This document shows, in pieces, positions 15,853 through 24,145 of a stretch of DNA of 38,586 nt. Under the pieces are notes generated by a model, which worked only from the letters and a program-made list of their open reading frames with translations, ran no database searches and was not told where the DNA came from. Location: positions 1 to 38,586 of the forward strand of contig JAJQIG010000042.1 of NCBI GenBank assembly GCA_021199335.1, given 5' to 3'. Each line of letters opens with the position of its first letter. The stretch's first letter is position 1. Position numbers and translations under genes: made by a program. This DNA comes from Oscillospiraceae bacterium. GTDB taxonomy: Bacteria > Bacillota > Clostridia > Oscillospirales > Ruminococcaceae.

Positions 15853-17724
15853 ATGAGTTATTATATAGATTCTTATGATGTTGCGGTTATAGGCGCAGGA
15901 CACGCAGGGGTTGAAGCCGCTCTCGCTTCGGCAAGGCTTGGTGCGAAAACCGCTCTGTTCACAATCTCCCTTGACTGCATTGCGAATATGCCCTGCAACC
16001 CCTCTATCGGGGGAACGGCAAAGGGGCATCTTGTTCGTGAGATTGACGCTCTTGGCGGTGAAATGGGGAAGGCCGCCGATGAATGCTATATTCAAAGCCG
16101 TATGCTTAACCGAGGAAAAGGCCCCGCCGTTCATAGCCTTCGTGTTCAAGCTGACAGGGTAAAATACCACAACCACATGAAGCACATTTGCGAAATGCAG
16201 CAAAATCTTGATATTAAGCAGGCTGAGGTTACGGAAATTCACGCCGATGACGGACACATTACCTCAATCTGCACACGGCTTGGCGGAGAATACAAGGTCA
16301 AGGCGGCAATTGTTGCAACGGGTACATACCTGAAAGGCGTTATACACGTTGGAGATGTTTCATACGAAAGCGGTCCGGATGCCGCGCTGCCCGCCAACTT
16401 TCTTTCCCAAAGCCTGCGCAGTCTTGGAATAGAGATACGCCGTTTTAAGACGGGTACTCCGTCACGAGTTCATATGCGTTCCATAAACTTTGACGCTCTT
16501 GAAAAGCAGGACGGCGATGATGACATTCAGCCTTTTTCCTTTGAAACCGATCGCTATAAGATGAAGAATCAGGTTTCCTGCTATGTTGCATATACAAATG
16601 AAGAAACTCATAGGGTTATTCGTGAAAATATCAACCGCTCCCCCATTTATTCGGGAAGAATTCACGCTGTCGGGCCCCGTTACTGTCCATCCATCGAGGA
16701 TAAAATCATGCGTTTTTCCGATAAGCCGCGTCATCAGCTTTTCATTGAACCGATGGGGCTTGGGACGGATGAATACTACCTGCAGGGTATGTCCTCATCT
16801 CTGCCAGAGGATGTACAGATTGCGTTTCTCCACACAATCAAGGGCTTAGAAAATGTTGAAATAATGCGAAACGCTTATGCGATTGAATATGACTGCTGTA
16901 ATCCGCTTGACTTAAAGCATACCCTTGAATTCAAACAGGTGCAGGGACTTTACGGCGCAGGTCAGTTCAACGGAACATCGGGCTATGAGGAGGCGGCGGC
17001 TCAGGGGCTTATTGCGGGAATAAACGCCGCAAGAAAGGTTCAGGGACTTGAGGAAATAACTCTCCCCCGCTCCTCGTCATACATCGGAACGCTCATTGAC
17101 GATCTCGTTATAAAGGGCTGTTCCGACCCATACAGAATGATGACATCACGCAGCGAATATCGTCTTCTTCTTCGTCAGGACAATGCGGATGAAAGACTTA
17201 CGCCTATCGGTTATGAAATCGGGCTTATTTCGGAAAAGAGATACAACGCATTTCTTGAAAAGCAGGAGCAGATCAACGCTGAAATCAAGCGCATGAAAAA
17301 GACAACGGTAGTCCTTTCGGGTGAGCTTAACGCCATGCTTGAGGAAAAGGGCACTGCGCCGCTTGCATCCGCCGTAAGGTTTGCCGACCTTATTCGCCGT
17401 CCGCAGATAAGCTACGATGATTTGGCTCCGTTTGACCCCGAGAGGAAACCCCTTTCCTATGAAGTCAAGGAACAGGTTGGGCTAAAGATTGAATACGAGG
17501 GCTACATTGCCCGTCAGCTTATGGAAGTTGAGCACGTTTCAAAGCTCGAAAAAAAGAAGCTCCCCTCCCCTCTTGATTACAAAGCCATAACGGGGTTAAG
17601 CCTTGAGGCAGTTGAAAAGCTGAACCGAATTCAGCCCGCAAGCATTGGACAAGCAAGCAGGATTTCGGGCGTATCCCCCGCCGATGTAAGCGTTCTTATA
17701 ATCTGGCTTTCTCAGCAGAAATAA
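15853..17724 (+). CDS. mnmG: tRNA U34 modification enzyme MnmG (GidA)
   Basis: This 623-aa FAD-dependent enzyme is the partner of MnmE in wobble uridine modification. The N-terminal FAD motif is [19 protein letters not shown]. The conserved [25 protein letters not shown] and [20 protein letters not shown] follow, and the C-terminal helical domain ([22 protein letters not shown]...) ends with [18 protein letters not shown]. The length is as expected. The gene begins 20 nt after the acetyltransferase. A parS-like site lies immediately after its stop codon. Confidence 0.97.
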   Translation: MSYYIDSYDVAVIGAGHAGVEAALASARLGAKTALFTISLDCIANMPCNPSIGGTAKGHLVREIDALGGEMGKAADECYIQSRMLNRGKGPAVHSLRVQADRVKYHNHMKHICEMQQNLDIKQAEVTEIHADDGHITSICTRLGGEYKVKAAIVATGTYLKGVIHVGDVSYESGPDAALPANFLSQSLRSLGIEIRRFKTGTPSRVHMRSINFDALEKQDGDDDIQPFSFETDRYKMKNQVSCYVAYTNEETHRVIRENINRSPIYSGRIHAVGPRYCPSIEDKIMRFSDKPRHQLFIEPMGLGTDEYYLQGMSSSLPEDVQIAFLHTIKGLENVEIMRNAYAIEYDCCNPLDLKHTLEFKQVQGLYGAGQFNGTSGYEEAAAQGLIAGINAARKVQGLEEITLPRSSSYIGTLIDDLVIKGCSDPYRMMTSRSEYRLLLRQDNADERLTPIGYEIGLISEKRYNAFLEKQEQINAEIKRMKKTTVVLSGELNAMLEEKGTAPLASAVRFADLIRRPQISYDDLAPFDPERKPLSYEVKEQVGLKIEYEGYIARQLMEVEHVSKLEKKKLPSPLDYKAITGLSLEAVEKLNRIQPASIGQASRISGVSPADVSVLIIWLSQQK

Positions 17725-17726
17725 AT

Positions 17727-17742
17727 TGTTCCACGTAGAACA
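17727..17742. promoter_or_regulatory. parS-like site 1 (one mismatch)
   Basis: TGTTCCACGTAGAACA differs from the parS consensus TGTTnCACGTGnAACA at one central base (A for G). It lies between mnmG and rsmG. Confidence 0.75.
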
Positions 17743-17761
17743 TTAACGGAGAGGATTAACA

Positions 17762-18469
17762 ATGATTTTGCCATATAATATAATGTCCGAAATTTTCGGC
17801 GAATACGGGCTTGAGCTTACCGAAAAGCATTACGCTGACTTTGATTTGTATGCAAGCCTGCTTGTGGAGTGGAACGAAAAAATTAACCTTACCGCCATTA
17901 CTGACCCGAAAGGAATAACAATTAAGCATTTTCTTGACAGCGTCCTTATCTTCAAGTATACCGAAATTAACATTGACAGCCGCTTTATCGATGTCGGAAC
18001 AGGCGCAGGATTTCCGGGCATTCCGATGAAGATTTATAAAAACGATTTGGAATGCACCCTGCTTGACAGCCTTAATAAAAGAGTAAGCTTCCTCCAGGAT
18101 GTTTCGGAAAAGCTAAACCTCCCTATGAATTGCGTACATTCAAGAGCAGAGGACGGCGGTAAAAGCCCACTCCTTAGAGGGAGTTTTGATGTTGCCGTTG
18201 CAAGAGCTGTCGCCGCTTTGCCTGTACTCTGTGAATATTGTATGCCTTATGTAAAAATCGGCGGAAAATTTATTGCAATGAAAGGCCCGAATGAAAATTA
18301 CAAGGATGCTTGCACTGCCTACAAAACCCTCGGCGGAGAAATTGAGGATGTAAAAGAGTATTTTCTCCCGAGCGGCGATAAAAGGCAGATAATTATTATC
18401 GTAAAGATTAAAGATACCCCACACAAATACCCAAGAAACTCCGCGCAAATCGCAAAGAAGCATCTTTAA
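17762..18469 (+). CDS. rsmG: 16S rRNA (guanine-N7) methyltransferase RsmG
   Basis: This 235-aa SAM-dependent enzyme methylates G527 (E. coli numbering) of 16S rRNA. The family start region is visible (YASLLVEWNEKINLTAITDPKGITIKHFLDSVL), followed by the SAM motif DVGTGAGFPGIPMKI and the SRAEDGG / FDVAVARAVA motifs. The ATG follows GGAGAGG. It follows mnmG directly, the classic gidA-gidB order, and ends at a strong terminator. Confidence 0.95.
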   Translation: MILPYNIMSEIFGEYGLELTEKHYADFDLYASLLVEWNEKINLTAITDPKGITIKHFLDSVLIFKYTEINIDSRFIDVGTGAGFPGIPMKIYKNDLECTLLDSLNKRVSFLQDVSEKLNLPMNCVHSRAEDGGKSPLLRGSFDVAVARAVAALPVLCEYCMPYVKIGGKFIAMKGPNENYKDACTAYKTLGGEIEDVKEYFLPSGDKRQIIIIVKIKDTPHKYPRNSAQIAKKHL

Positions 18470-18472
18470 TTT

Positions 18473-18520
18473 AAAATCCGACCGCAGGAACAAGCAAAAT
18501 GCTTCTGCGGTCGGATTTTT
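18473..18520 (+). terminator. Terminator after rsmG
   Basis: A 15-bp perfect inverted repeat (18473-18487 and 18505-18519, core CCGACCGCAG / CTGCGGTCGG) ends in TTTTTATT. The A run on the left arm makes it potentially bidirectional. Confidence 0.92.
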
Positions 18521-18564
18521 ATTGGGATTAATATCCATTTCGACATATTGCATCGCTTCCTAAA

Positions 18565-18573
18565 TGCTATACT
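18565..18573 (+). promoter_or_regulatory. noc promoter (extended -10)
   Basis: TGCTATACT fits an extended -10. It lies between the rsmG terminator and the noc start at 18656. No strong -35 is visible. Confidence 0.45.
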
Positions 18574-18655
18574 AATAATGATAACCAATGACTGTATGCG
18601 CAAGCAGTCGGACAGATAGAACAACCATTATGCTTTAACATGGAGGAATGTAAAA

Positions 18656-19465
18656 ATGCTGTTGCCTTTTGCCGCAAAAGAAAAAACAATAAACAAGGTT
18701 GTTGAAATTGAAGTAAATAGGATTTACCCCAATCCATACCAGCCGAGAAAATCATTCGGTGATGATGTAAACGAGCTTGCGGAAAGCATTAAACACAACG
18801 GCTTGCTTCAGCCGATTACCGTAAAAAACAATAGCAGCGGTGATTATACACTTATCGCAGGAGAACGCCGATTAAGGGCGATCAAGCTGCTCGGTATGCC
18901 CACTGCGCCGTGCATTATAATTGACATAACCGATAGAAATTCCGCCGCAATGGCGCTTGTTGAGAACATTCAGCGAAAGGATCTTCAATTTTTTGATGAA
19001 GCCGAAGCTCTGTTAAACCTAATCGACTTTTATGGAATGACACAGGAGGATGCGGCAATAAAGCTTGGCAAGAACCAATCAACAATTGCAAACAAGCTGC
19101 GGCTGTTAAAGCTTGATGCGGAGGTACGCAAAAAAATATGCGAATACGGTCTTACAGAGCGTCATGCAAGGGCACTGCTCAAACTTGAGAGCAAGGAACA
19201 ACAGCTTGAGCTTATAGAAAGCATTCACATTAAGAAGCTAAATGTTGAAAGCACAGAGCGTATGATTGAAAATATGCAGTTAAAGGAGCAGGAAAAGGAA
19301 AGCATACGAAAGTGGAGCGGCGCATTCCGTGATGTTCGGCTGTTTGTAAACACGCTGAACAAGGCCGTTGAGATGATGAAGGCCGCAGGGATAAACGCCG
19401 ATGCGCAGAAAATTCAAGAGGAAAACTACATTGAATACATAGTAAGGATTCCGACAAAGAAATAA
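18656..19465 (+). CDS. noc: Noc-type nucleoid occlusion protein (ParB family)
   Basis: This 269-aa ParB-family protein has the CTP-binding boxes (GERRLRA at 69-75, ENIQRKD) and a helix-turn-helix (GKNQSTIANKLRLLKL). The four residues reported to separate Noc from ParB read Gln141, Lys147, Lys152 and Arg169 here, the Noc set (QKKR), spaced exactly as in known Noc. The C-terminal block (FRDVRLFVNTLNKAVEMM...EYIVRIP) also resembles Noc. Noc binds NBS sites and stops division over the nucleoid. The N-terminus (MLLPFAAKEK) is short and hydrophobic and could be a membrane anchor. The position before parA-parB is standard. Confidence 0.85.
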   Translation: MLLPFAAKEKTINKVVEIEVNRIYPNPYQPRKSFGDDVNELAESIKHNGLLQPITVKNNSSGDYTLIAGERRLRAIKLLGMPTAPCIIIDITDRNSAAMALVENIQRKDLQFFDEAEALLNLIDFYGMTQEDAAIKLGKNQSTIANKLRLLKLDAEVRKKICEYGLTERHARALLKLESKEQQLELIESIHIKKLNVESTERMIENMQLKEQEKESIRKWSGAFRDVRLFVNTLNKAVEMMKAAGINADAQKIQEENYIEYIVRIPTKK

Positions 19466-19476
19466 CCGAAGCAAAA

Positions 19477-19492
19477 TGTTTCACGTGGAACA
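19477..19492. promoter_or_regulatory. parS site 2
   Basis: TGTTTCACGTGGAACA matches the parS consensus fully. It lies 12 nt after the noc stop codon. Confidence 0.95.
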
Positions 19493-19514
19493 ATCCGCCT
19501 TTGACGGATAACGT

Positions 19515-19530
19515 TGTTTCACGTGGAACA
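19515..19530. promoter_or_regulatory. parS site 3
   Basis: This is a second exact TGTTTCACGTGGAACA, 38 bp from site 2 start to start and just upstream of the parA promoter. Confidence 0.95.
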
Positions 19531-19565
19531 TTTTTGTCTAATCTATAAAAAATGCCGAGTTTGTA

Positions 19566-19594
19566 TTGCTATAACAGCAAAAGTGTGCTATAAT
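19566..19594 (+). promoter_or_regulatory. parAB promoter
   Basis: The -35 box TTGCTA (19566-19571), a 17-nt spacer and a perfect TATAAT (19589-19594) preceded by TGC. It lies 36 nt before the parA start and 36 nt after parS site 3, so ParB loading could affect it. Confidence 0.8.
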
Positions 19595-19629
19595 TTAATT
19601 GACGAAGAATATTGTACGGGAGGTTAAAT

Positions 19630-20439
19630 ATGTCCACTGTAATTGCTGTTGCAAATCAAAAGGGCGGCGTGGGTAAGTCCACCACGGTCGTCAATCTCGC
19701 CGCCTGCCTTGGCGCTAAAGGTAAAAAGGTTCTCTGCATCGATATTGATGCGCAGGGTAATACAACAAGCGGCTTCGGTATACAAAAAAAATCCGTTGAC
19801 GCTACCGTATATGACGTACTGCTGGGACAGAGAAGAATCAAAGAAGCTATAATTAAAACAGAATTTAAAAACGTTTCCGTTGTTTCTTCAACCTCTGATC
19901 TTGCGGGAGCTGATATTGAGCTGATTGAACTGGACAACCGCTCAAATAGGCTTAAAATGCAGCTTTTAACAGTCAAGCTCGACTATGACTACATATTTAT
20001 AGACTGTCCGCCGTCATTATCATTGCTTACTATCAATGCGCTTTGCGCCTGTGATACCGTTCTAATCCCGCTTCAATGCGAATTTTACTCGCTTGAGGGT
20101 CTTTCCCAGCTTATCGAATCAATTCGCATTGTGAAAAAACGCTACAACCCTAATATAGACATTGAGGGAATCCTCTTTACAATGTATGACAGTAGGCTTA
20201 ATCTTACAATGCAGGTCGTAAATGAGGTTAAAAAACACTTCCCCAAAAAAGTGTTCTCAACAGTAATTCCAAGGAACGTTCGCCTTTCGGAAGCTCCAAG
20301 CTTCGGAAAGCCCGTAATTTATTTCGATAAAAGCTCACGAGGTGCGGAAGCGTACGAAAGCCTTGCCCAAGAAATACTAATGCGGCACAAAGCAGCCGAA
20401 AGAGAAATGAAAAAAATTGCTATGGCAGGAAAGGATTAA
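19630..20439 (+). CDS. parA: Chromosome partitioning ATPase ParA (Soj)
   Basis: This 269-aa deviant Walker ATPase has NQKGGVGKSTT at residues 8-18, the DIDAQGN switch and FIDCPPSLSLLTINAL. It binds DNA in its ATP state and works with ParB-parS to segregate origins and, in Firmicutes, to regulate DnaA. The ATG at 19630 follows GGGAGG; an upstream TTG at 19612 would add six residues and was rejected. parB begins 3 nt after the stop, so the two are translationally close. Confidence 0.96.
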   Translation: MSTVIAVANQKGGVGKSTTVVNLAACLGAKGKKVLCIDIDAQGNTTSGFGIQKKSVDATVYDVLLGQRRIKEAIIKTEFKNVSVVSSTSDLAGADIELIELDNRSNRLKMQLLTVKLDYDYIFIDCPPSLSLLTINALCACDTVLIPLQCEFYSLEGLSQLIESIRIVKKRYNPNIDIEGILFTMYDSRLNLTMQVVNEVKKHFPKKVFSTVIPRNVRLSEAPSFGKPVIYFDKSSRGAEAYESLAQEILMRHKAAEREMKKIAMAGKD

Positions 20440-20442
20440 TTT

Positions 20443-21300
20443 ATGGCGAAACAATCAGGACTCGGACGTGGTTTGGATGCCCTTTTTGAAGACAACACTA
20501 ACGAATCGGAAGGCGCAGTCCAAACCTTGAGAATGTCGGAAATCGAACCAAACAAAGGTCAGCCCCGGCAAAGCTTCGATGAAGCTGCAATAGCTTCCCT
20601 TGCGGACAGCATTCATCAGCATGGATTAATTCAGCCAATCGTTGTAAGAGAAACTCCTACGGGCTATCAAATCATAGCGGGCGAACGCCGTTGGAGGGCT
20701 TGCCGTATGCTCGGAATGAACGAAATTCCCGTTGTGATAAAGAATTTCAACGATTCAGAAGCGGCTCAAATTGCCCTTATAGAAAATATCCAGCGTCAGG
20801 ATCTCAACCCAATTGAAGAGGCAGCCGCCTATAAGGAGCTTATGGAGAAATATGAGATGACGCAGGAGGAGCTTTCAAAGGCTGTCGGGAAATCCCGCTC
20901 GGCTATCGCAAATTCGGTCAGAATGCTTAATATGCCCGATGAAATACAGAATATGCTTAAGAAAAACGAGCTTTCCGCAGGTCAGGCTAAAGCAATTGCC
21001 GCCGCCGAAACCGAGGAGGAAATGATCGAAATCGCCCGAAAAGCCGCAAACGGTCAGATGACCGTTAGGGCAATCGAAAAGGAGCTGTCCAAAAAAGCGG
21101 AGGAATACGCTCCCCCTCTCCAAGAGGAAAGGCAAAAACGTCAGGCGGAAACATATCTTACCGAGATGGAAATCAGCCTTCGTGAAACGCTCGGCAGAAG
21201 GGTTAAAATTAAATCCTCTGACGGCAAAAAAGGCACAATCACCATAGACTTTTTCGATGAGGACGATTTAAGCGACTTAGCGGAAAAGATAACAAGATAA
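20443..21300 (+). CDS. parB: Chromosome partitioning protein ParB (Spo0J)
   Basis: This 285-aa protein has the typical start (KQSGLGRGLDALF), the CTPase motifs (GERRWRA at 80-86, ENIQRQDLNPIEEA), the helix-turn-helix (VGKSRSAIANSVRMLN) and a C-terminal dimer domain. The specificity positions are Arg152, Ser158, Asn163 and Gly180; the Arg and Gly are the ParB-type residues for parS recognition. Three parS-like sites lie 0.9-2.7 kb upstream. The N-terminus can stimulate ParA ATPase. It ends at a bidirectional terminator facing serS. Confidence 0.96.
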   Translation: MAKQSGLGRGLDALFEDNTNESEGAVQTLRMSEIEPNKGQPRQSFDEAAIASLADSIHQHGLIQPIVVRETPTGYQIIAGERRWRACRMLGMNEIPVVIKNFNDSEAAQIALIENIQRQDLNPIEEAAAYKELMEKYEMTQEELSKAVGKSRSAIANSVRMLNMPDEIQNMLKKNELSAGQAKAIAAAETEEEMIEIARKAANGQMTVRAIEKELSKKAEEYAPPLQEERQKRQAETYLTEMEISLRETLGRRVKIKSSDGKKGTITIDFFDEDDLSDLAEKITR

Positions 21301-21313
21301 AACATCGCTTTAA

Positions 21314-21360
21314 AACAAAACGAACCAAGGGAAGCAACTCCCTCGGTTCGTTTTGTTGTA
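21314..21360. terminator. Bidirectional terminator between parB and serS
   Basis: A long inverted repeat (about 18 bp per arm, core AACAAAACGAACC / GGTTCGTTTTGTT) with a short loop has T-rich right and A-rich left arms. It serves two convergent genes. Confidence 0.85.
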
Positions 21361-21402
21361 TAAAAGAGCTGTGAAACCATAAGGCTGCACAGCACTAGTG
21401 AT

Positions 21403-22689
21403 TTACTTATTCGGAACAAGAGCTTCCTTGCCACCCATATAAGGACGAAGAACCTCGGGGATTTTAACCGAACCATCCTCACAAAGGTTATTTTCAAGGA
21501 AAGCGATAAGCATTCTCGGGGGTGCGACAACGGTATTATTAAGTGTATGCGCAAAATACTTGCCGTTTTTGCCGTTAATGCGTATTTTAAGACGTCTTGC
21601 CTGTGCATCGCCAAGATTGGAACAGCTTCCGACCTCAAAATATTTCTTCTGACGGGGCGACCATGCCTCAACATCATAGGATTTTACCTTTAAATCGGCA
21701 AGATCACCCGAACAGCACTCAATTGTGCGGACAGGGATATCCATTGAACGGAAAAGATCAACGGTATTCTGCCAAAGCTTATCAAACCACATCATGCTGT
21801 CCTCAGGCTTACATACAACAATCATTTCCTGCTTTTCAAACTGGTGAATGCGGTAAACTCCACGCTCCTCAATGCCGTGCGCACCCTTTTCCTTACGGAA
21901 GCAGGGTGAATAGCTTGTCAGCGTGTGCGGCAGGGTGTCCTCGGGGATAATGGTATCAATATACTTTCCTATCATCGAATGCTCGGAGGTACCTATAAGG
22001 TACAAATCCTCCCCATCAATCTTGTACATCATCGCATCCATCTCGGCAAAGCTCATAACGCCTGTTACAACGCTGCTGCGAATCATAAACGGGGGAACAC
22101 AATAGGTAAAACCACGGTCAATCATAAAATCACGGGCATAGGAAATAACGGCGGAGTGAAGTCTGGCAATATCTCCCATAAGATAGTAAAATCCATTTCC
22201 TGCCACACGTCTTGCCGCATCAAGGTCAATTCCGTTGAACGATTCCATAATATCCGAATGGTAAGGAACCTCAAAATCGGGAACAACAGGCTCGCCATAG
22301 CGTTTGATTTCAACATTTTCGGAATCGTCCTTACCGATAGGAACCGATGGGTCGATAATATTCGGAATAACCATCATTTTCTTTGTAAGCTGTTCGGAGG
22401 TTTCCGCCTCCTTGGCTTCAAGCGCGGCAAGCTCATCGCCGAAAGCAGTGACCTTTTTCTTTGCTTCCTCCGCCTCATCCTTTTTTCCCTGAGCCATAAG
22501 GCTGCCTATTTCCTTTGAGGTTTTGTTTCTGATTGCACGAAGCTCATCAGCCTTAGTTTTGGCTGCGCGAAGCTCAGCATCGAGAGCGATTACCTCATCA
22601 ACCAAAGGAAGTTTTGAATTCTGAAACTTCTTCTTGATATTTTCTTTAACAATGTCGGCGTTTTCACGGACAAATTTAATATCCAACAT
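21403..22689 (-). CDS. serS: Seryl-tRNA synthetase
   Basis: This 428-aa class II synthetase charges tRNA-Ser. The N-terminal coiled-coil arm that grips the tRNA is visible (about residues 25-110, repeated charged heptads). Motif 2 appears as SPCFRKEKGAHGIEERGVYR with HQFEKQEM, and motif 3 as NNTVVAPPRMLIAFLENN. The start MLDIKFVRENADIVKENI is typical and follows AAGGAG; the longer frame begins 51 nt upstream without a ribosome site. The leader is short (about 50 nt) with a small hairpin, not a T-box. Confidence 0.97.
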   Translation of the reverse strand: MLDIKFVRENADIVKENIKKKFQNSKLPLVDEVIALDAELRAAKTKADELRAIRNKTSKEIGSLMAQGKKDEAEEAKKKVTAFGDELAALEAKEAETSEQLTKKMMVIPNIIDPSVPIGKDDSENVEIKRYGEPVVPDFEVPYHSDIMESFNGIDLDAARRVAGNGFYYLMGDIARLHSAVISYARDFMIDRGFTYCVPPFMIRSSVVTGVMSFAEMDAMMYKIDGEDLYLIGTSEHSMIGKYIDTIIPEDTLPHTLTSYSPCFRKEKGAHGIEERGVYRIHQFEKQEMIVVCKPEDSMMWFDKLWQNTVDLFRSMDIPVRTIECCSGDLADLKVKSYDVEAWSPRQKKYFEVGSCSNLGDAQARRLKIRINGKNGKYFAHTLNNTVVAPPRMLIAFLENNLCEDGSVKIPEVLRPYMGGKEALVPNK

Positions 22690-22745
22690 AATAAAAAATC
22701 TCCTTAAAATAAATAAATACAACCGCATCTGCGGTATCAATACTT

Positions 22746-22773
22746 ATTATAACATATTTTACGGAAAAATCAA
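22746..22773 (-). promoter_or_regulatory. serS promoter
   Basis: On the minus strand: TTGATT (22773-22768), a 16-nt spacer and a perfect TATAAT (22751-22746). It is 57 nt upstream of the serS start. Confidence 0.65.
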
Positions 22774-22923
22774 CTACTTTAATCGGAAAAACAGCTTACA
22801 AAGACAGAACAATAATGCCGCAGGAAGTACAAACGCAGACATTAATAAGCCGGACCCATTGTAAAGGTTACACACAGCAAGACTACAACAAACCAATATT
22901 GGGCATAACACAAACCTACTCAT
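22774..22923 (-). CDS. Possible small membrane protein, 49 aa
   Basis: An ATG at 22923 opens a 49-codon frame: MSRFVLCPILVCCSLAVCNL...FCLCKLFFRLK. It is hydrophobic, Cys-rich and ends with a basic tail, consistent with one or two membrane spans. A weak GAGG lies about 11 nt upstream. It ends inside the serS promoter. No family is recognised; it may be chance. Confidence 0.3.
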   Translation of the reverse strand: MSRFVLCPILVCCSLAVCNLYNGSGLLMSAFVLPAALLFCLCKLFFRLK

Positions 22924-23031
22924 AAAGCCACATCCTCGGAATTATTTTTTCATTAACCCTATGAACAATCTTTTTTACAGGTCACCGAAACCGATAATTT
23001 TCCCTGTTCGCATTAGGGCTTTATTGGGGAC

Positions 23032-23074
23032 AAAAAAAAGCTCCCAAACGATTACAACAAACCATTTGGAAGCT
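23032..23074 (-). terminator. Original tRNA-Glu terminator, now left of the element
   Basis: On the minus strand AGCTTCCAAA (23074-23065) pairs with TTTGGGAGCT (23048-23039) and is followed by a run of eight T. It begins 8 nt beyond the attL copy of the tRNA 3' end, exactly where the terminator of an uninterrupted tRNA-Glu gene would sit. Confidence 0.75.
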
Positions 23075-23081
23075 TCAATTT

Positions 23082-23104
23082 TGGTGACCCGTACGGGAAT
23101 TGAA
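23082..23104. repeat. attL: duplicated 3' end of tRNA-Glu
   Basis: A 23-bp exact copy of the last 23 bases of the tRNA-Glu gene (including CCA) in the same orientation as the copy at 36028-36050. Flanking bases differ on both sides, so the repeat limits are sharp. Confidence 0.93.
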
Positions 23105-23221
23105 AGTCGAATTGGGATTTCGGCAACTTTCCATATAATCCGAGAAACCGCATAACAAAGCCGTTTCCGACGGGCGGCATTTTTGAAGTTTAGCGTTCTA
23201 TTTAGTGCTTTTTTGTACCTT

Positions 23222-23242
23222 TAGCGGACAAATAGCGGACAA
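23222..23242 (+). repeat. Integrase arm-type repeat, left
   Basis: Two tandem TAGCGGACAA(A) units, 21 bp in total, identical to 35941-35961 at the other end and in the same orientation. Position inside each att site suggests arm-type binding sites for the tyrosine integrase. Confidence 0.75.
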
Positions 23243-23354
23243 AATATGATGTACTTTCTGTGTTGCAGGGGCTGATTTGCGAAGGTAAATCGGCTCCTGC
23301 TTTTTTGTTTTTACGGGCAAAATTGCGGGAGAATATCAAAGCAGAAAAAAGCGC

Positions 23355-23383
23355 TTGACTTTTATACTTTAATGTGATAAACT
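23355..23383 (+). promoter_or_regulatory. Promoter of the TnpV-like gene with shared operator
   Basis: TTGACT (23355-23360), a 17-nt spacer and TAAACT (23378-23383). The segment TACTTTAATGTGATAAACT (23365-23383) matches 15 of 19 bases of the integrase promoter, including its palindrome. Confidence 0.6.
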
Positions 23384-23426
23384 ATACTTGTAACAGGAAA
23401 TCTAAATCAACACAGGAGGTAATCGT

Positions 23427-23738
23427 ATGAACAACGAAAGAAAAACAGCAGAGGTCGAAGAACTCACAATCGGTCGCTGGGGAACGGCTTGGCAGCAGTT
23501 TATGCAGGAAAACTATCCAACCGAAGCCGAGAAACTGATAAACAGCGGTCGCTGGGGCAAGCTTGCTCTTGAAATTGACAGAGAAGCGTACAGCCTTTGG
23601 GAGTTGCTGCGAAAGCAATACGCAAAGGCAAATCCCCGACCGACTACCTTTATGGAAACGATGAAGTGGGAAAACACACGAGGCTTCTATGTTGACCACG
23701 AGGTTATGGAACAGATTGTGCTGCAGTTCAGAGCGTAA
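23427..23738 (+). CDS. TnpV-like transposon protein
   Basis: This 103-aa protein resembles TnpV proteins found in clostridial transposons and integrative elements: two RWG motifs (GRWGTAWQQFM, SGRWGKLALEID) and a P-x-E-x-x-x-L-I-NSG pattern between them. The biochemical role of TnpV is not established. It has an excellent AGGAGGT ribosome site (23414-23420) and its own promoter. It is the first gene inside the left end and is transcribed towards an XRE regulator gene, separated by a terminator. Confidence 0.6.
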   Translation: MNNERKTAEVEELTIGRWGTAWQQFMQENYPTEAEKLINSGRWGKLALEIDREAYSLWELLRKQYAKANPRPTTFMETMKWENTRGFYVDHEVMEQIVLQFRA

Positions 23739-23763
23739 GATAACTGCCCCATAAATACGAGAA

Positions 23764-23799
23764 CAGGCTCTCTGATTGAACGGAGAGCCTGATTTTATT
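23764..23799. terminator. Terminator between the TnpV-like gene and the XRE regulator
   Basis: CAGGCTCTC (23764-23772) and GAGAGCCTG (23783-23791) form a perfect 9-bp stem, followed on the plus strand by ATTTTATTTATT. The flanking genes are convergent. Confidence 0.85.
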
Positions 23800-24040
23800 T
23801 ATTGTTGTACTTAATTATATCGCTCGGAGAGCAGTTCAGAACATAGCAAATCCGCGCCAAAACGTCCAAATCGAGTTTCTCGACCTGATTGGAATACCAC
23901 TTATTGATAACCTCAAAACGTGTATTTGATGCCTTTGCAAGATAGTTTCTCGTTAAGCCACGTTCGTCTAAAATCTCCTTTAGGCAGACATCTATTTTAC
24001 CGTAATCCTTGATAGTTATGATTGTAACTGCATTTTCCAC
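23795..24040 (-). CDS. XRE/Cro-CI family regulator
   Basis: This 81-aa protein is essentially a single helix-turn-helix domain (LKEILDERGLTRNYLAKASNTRFEVINKWYSN...LDVLARICYVLNCSPSDIIKY), the form seen in small YozG-like repressors. The start is GTG at 24040, 8 nt after GGGGAG. It is divergent from the SLOG-like gene; the 105-nt gap contains an inverted repeat that could be its operator. Confidence 0.85.
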   Translation of the reverse strand: MENAVTIITIKDYGKIDVCLKEILDERGLTRNYLAKASNTRFEVINKWYSNQVEKLDLDVLARICYVLNCSPSDIIKYNNK

Positions 24041-24056
24041 AAAATCACTCCCCTAT

Positions 24057-24112
24057 AACTATTCTATTATGATAGTTACTTGTTGACAATATACATATAT
24101 GTGTGGTACTAT
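24057..24112 (+). promoter_or_regulatory. Promoter of the SLOG-like gene and operator-like inverted repeat
   Basis: AACTAT...ATAGTT (24057-24062, 24072-24077) lies just upstream of TTGACA (24083-24088), an 18-nt spacer and TGGTACTAT (24104-24112), an extended -10. The repeat is well placed for the adjacent XRE protein. Confidence 0.55.
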
Positions 24113-24145
24113 GTATATAGTAATAAACGAGGAGAGTGTTTCAAT

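Noticed and set aside
22690-22745. T-box riboswitch before serS
   Set aside because: The leader is only about 50 nt with one small hairpin (ACCGC/GCGGT); there is no T-box sequence or room for the specifier stem.
22977-23020. Second att-like sequence (GGTCACCG...) left of attL
   Set aside because: It shares only a few bases with the tRNA-Glu end and is not an extended match.
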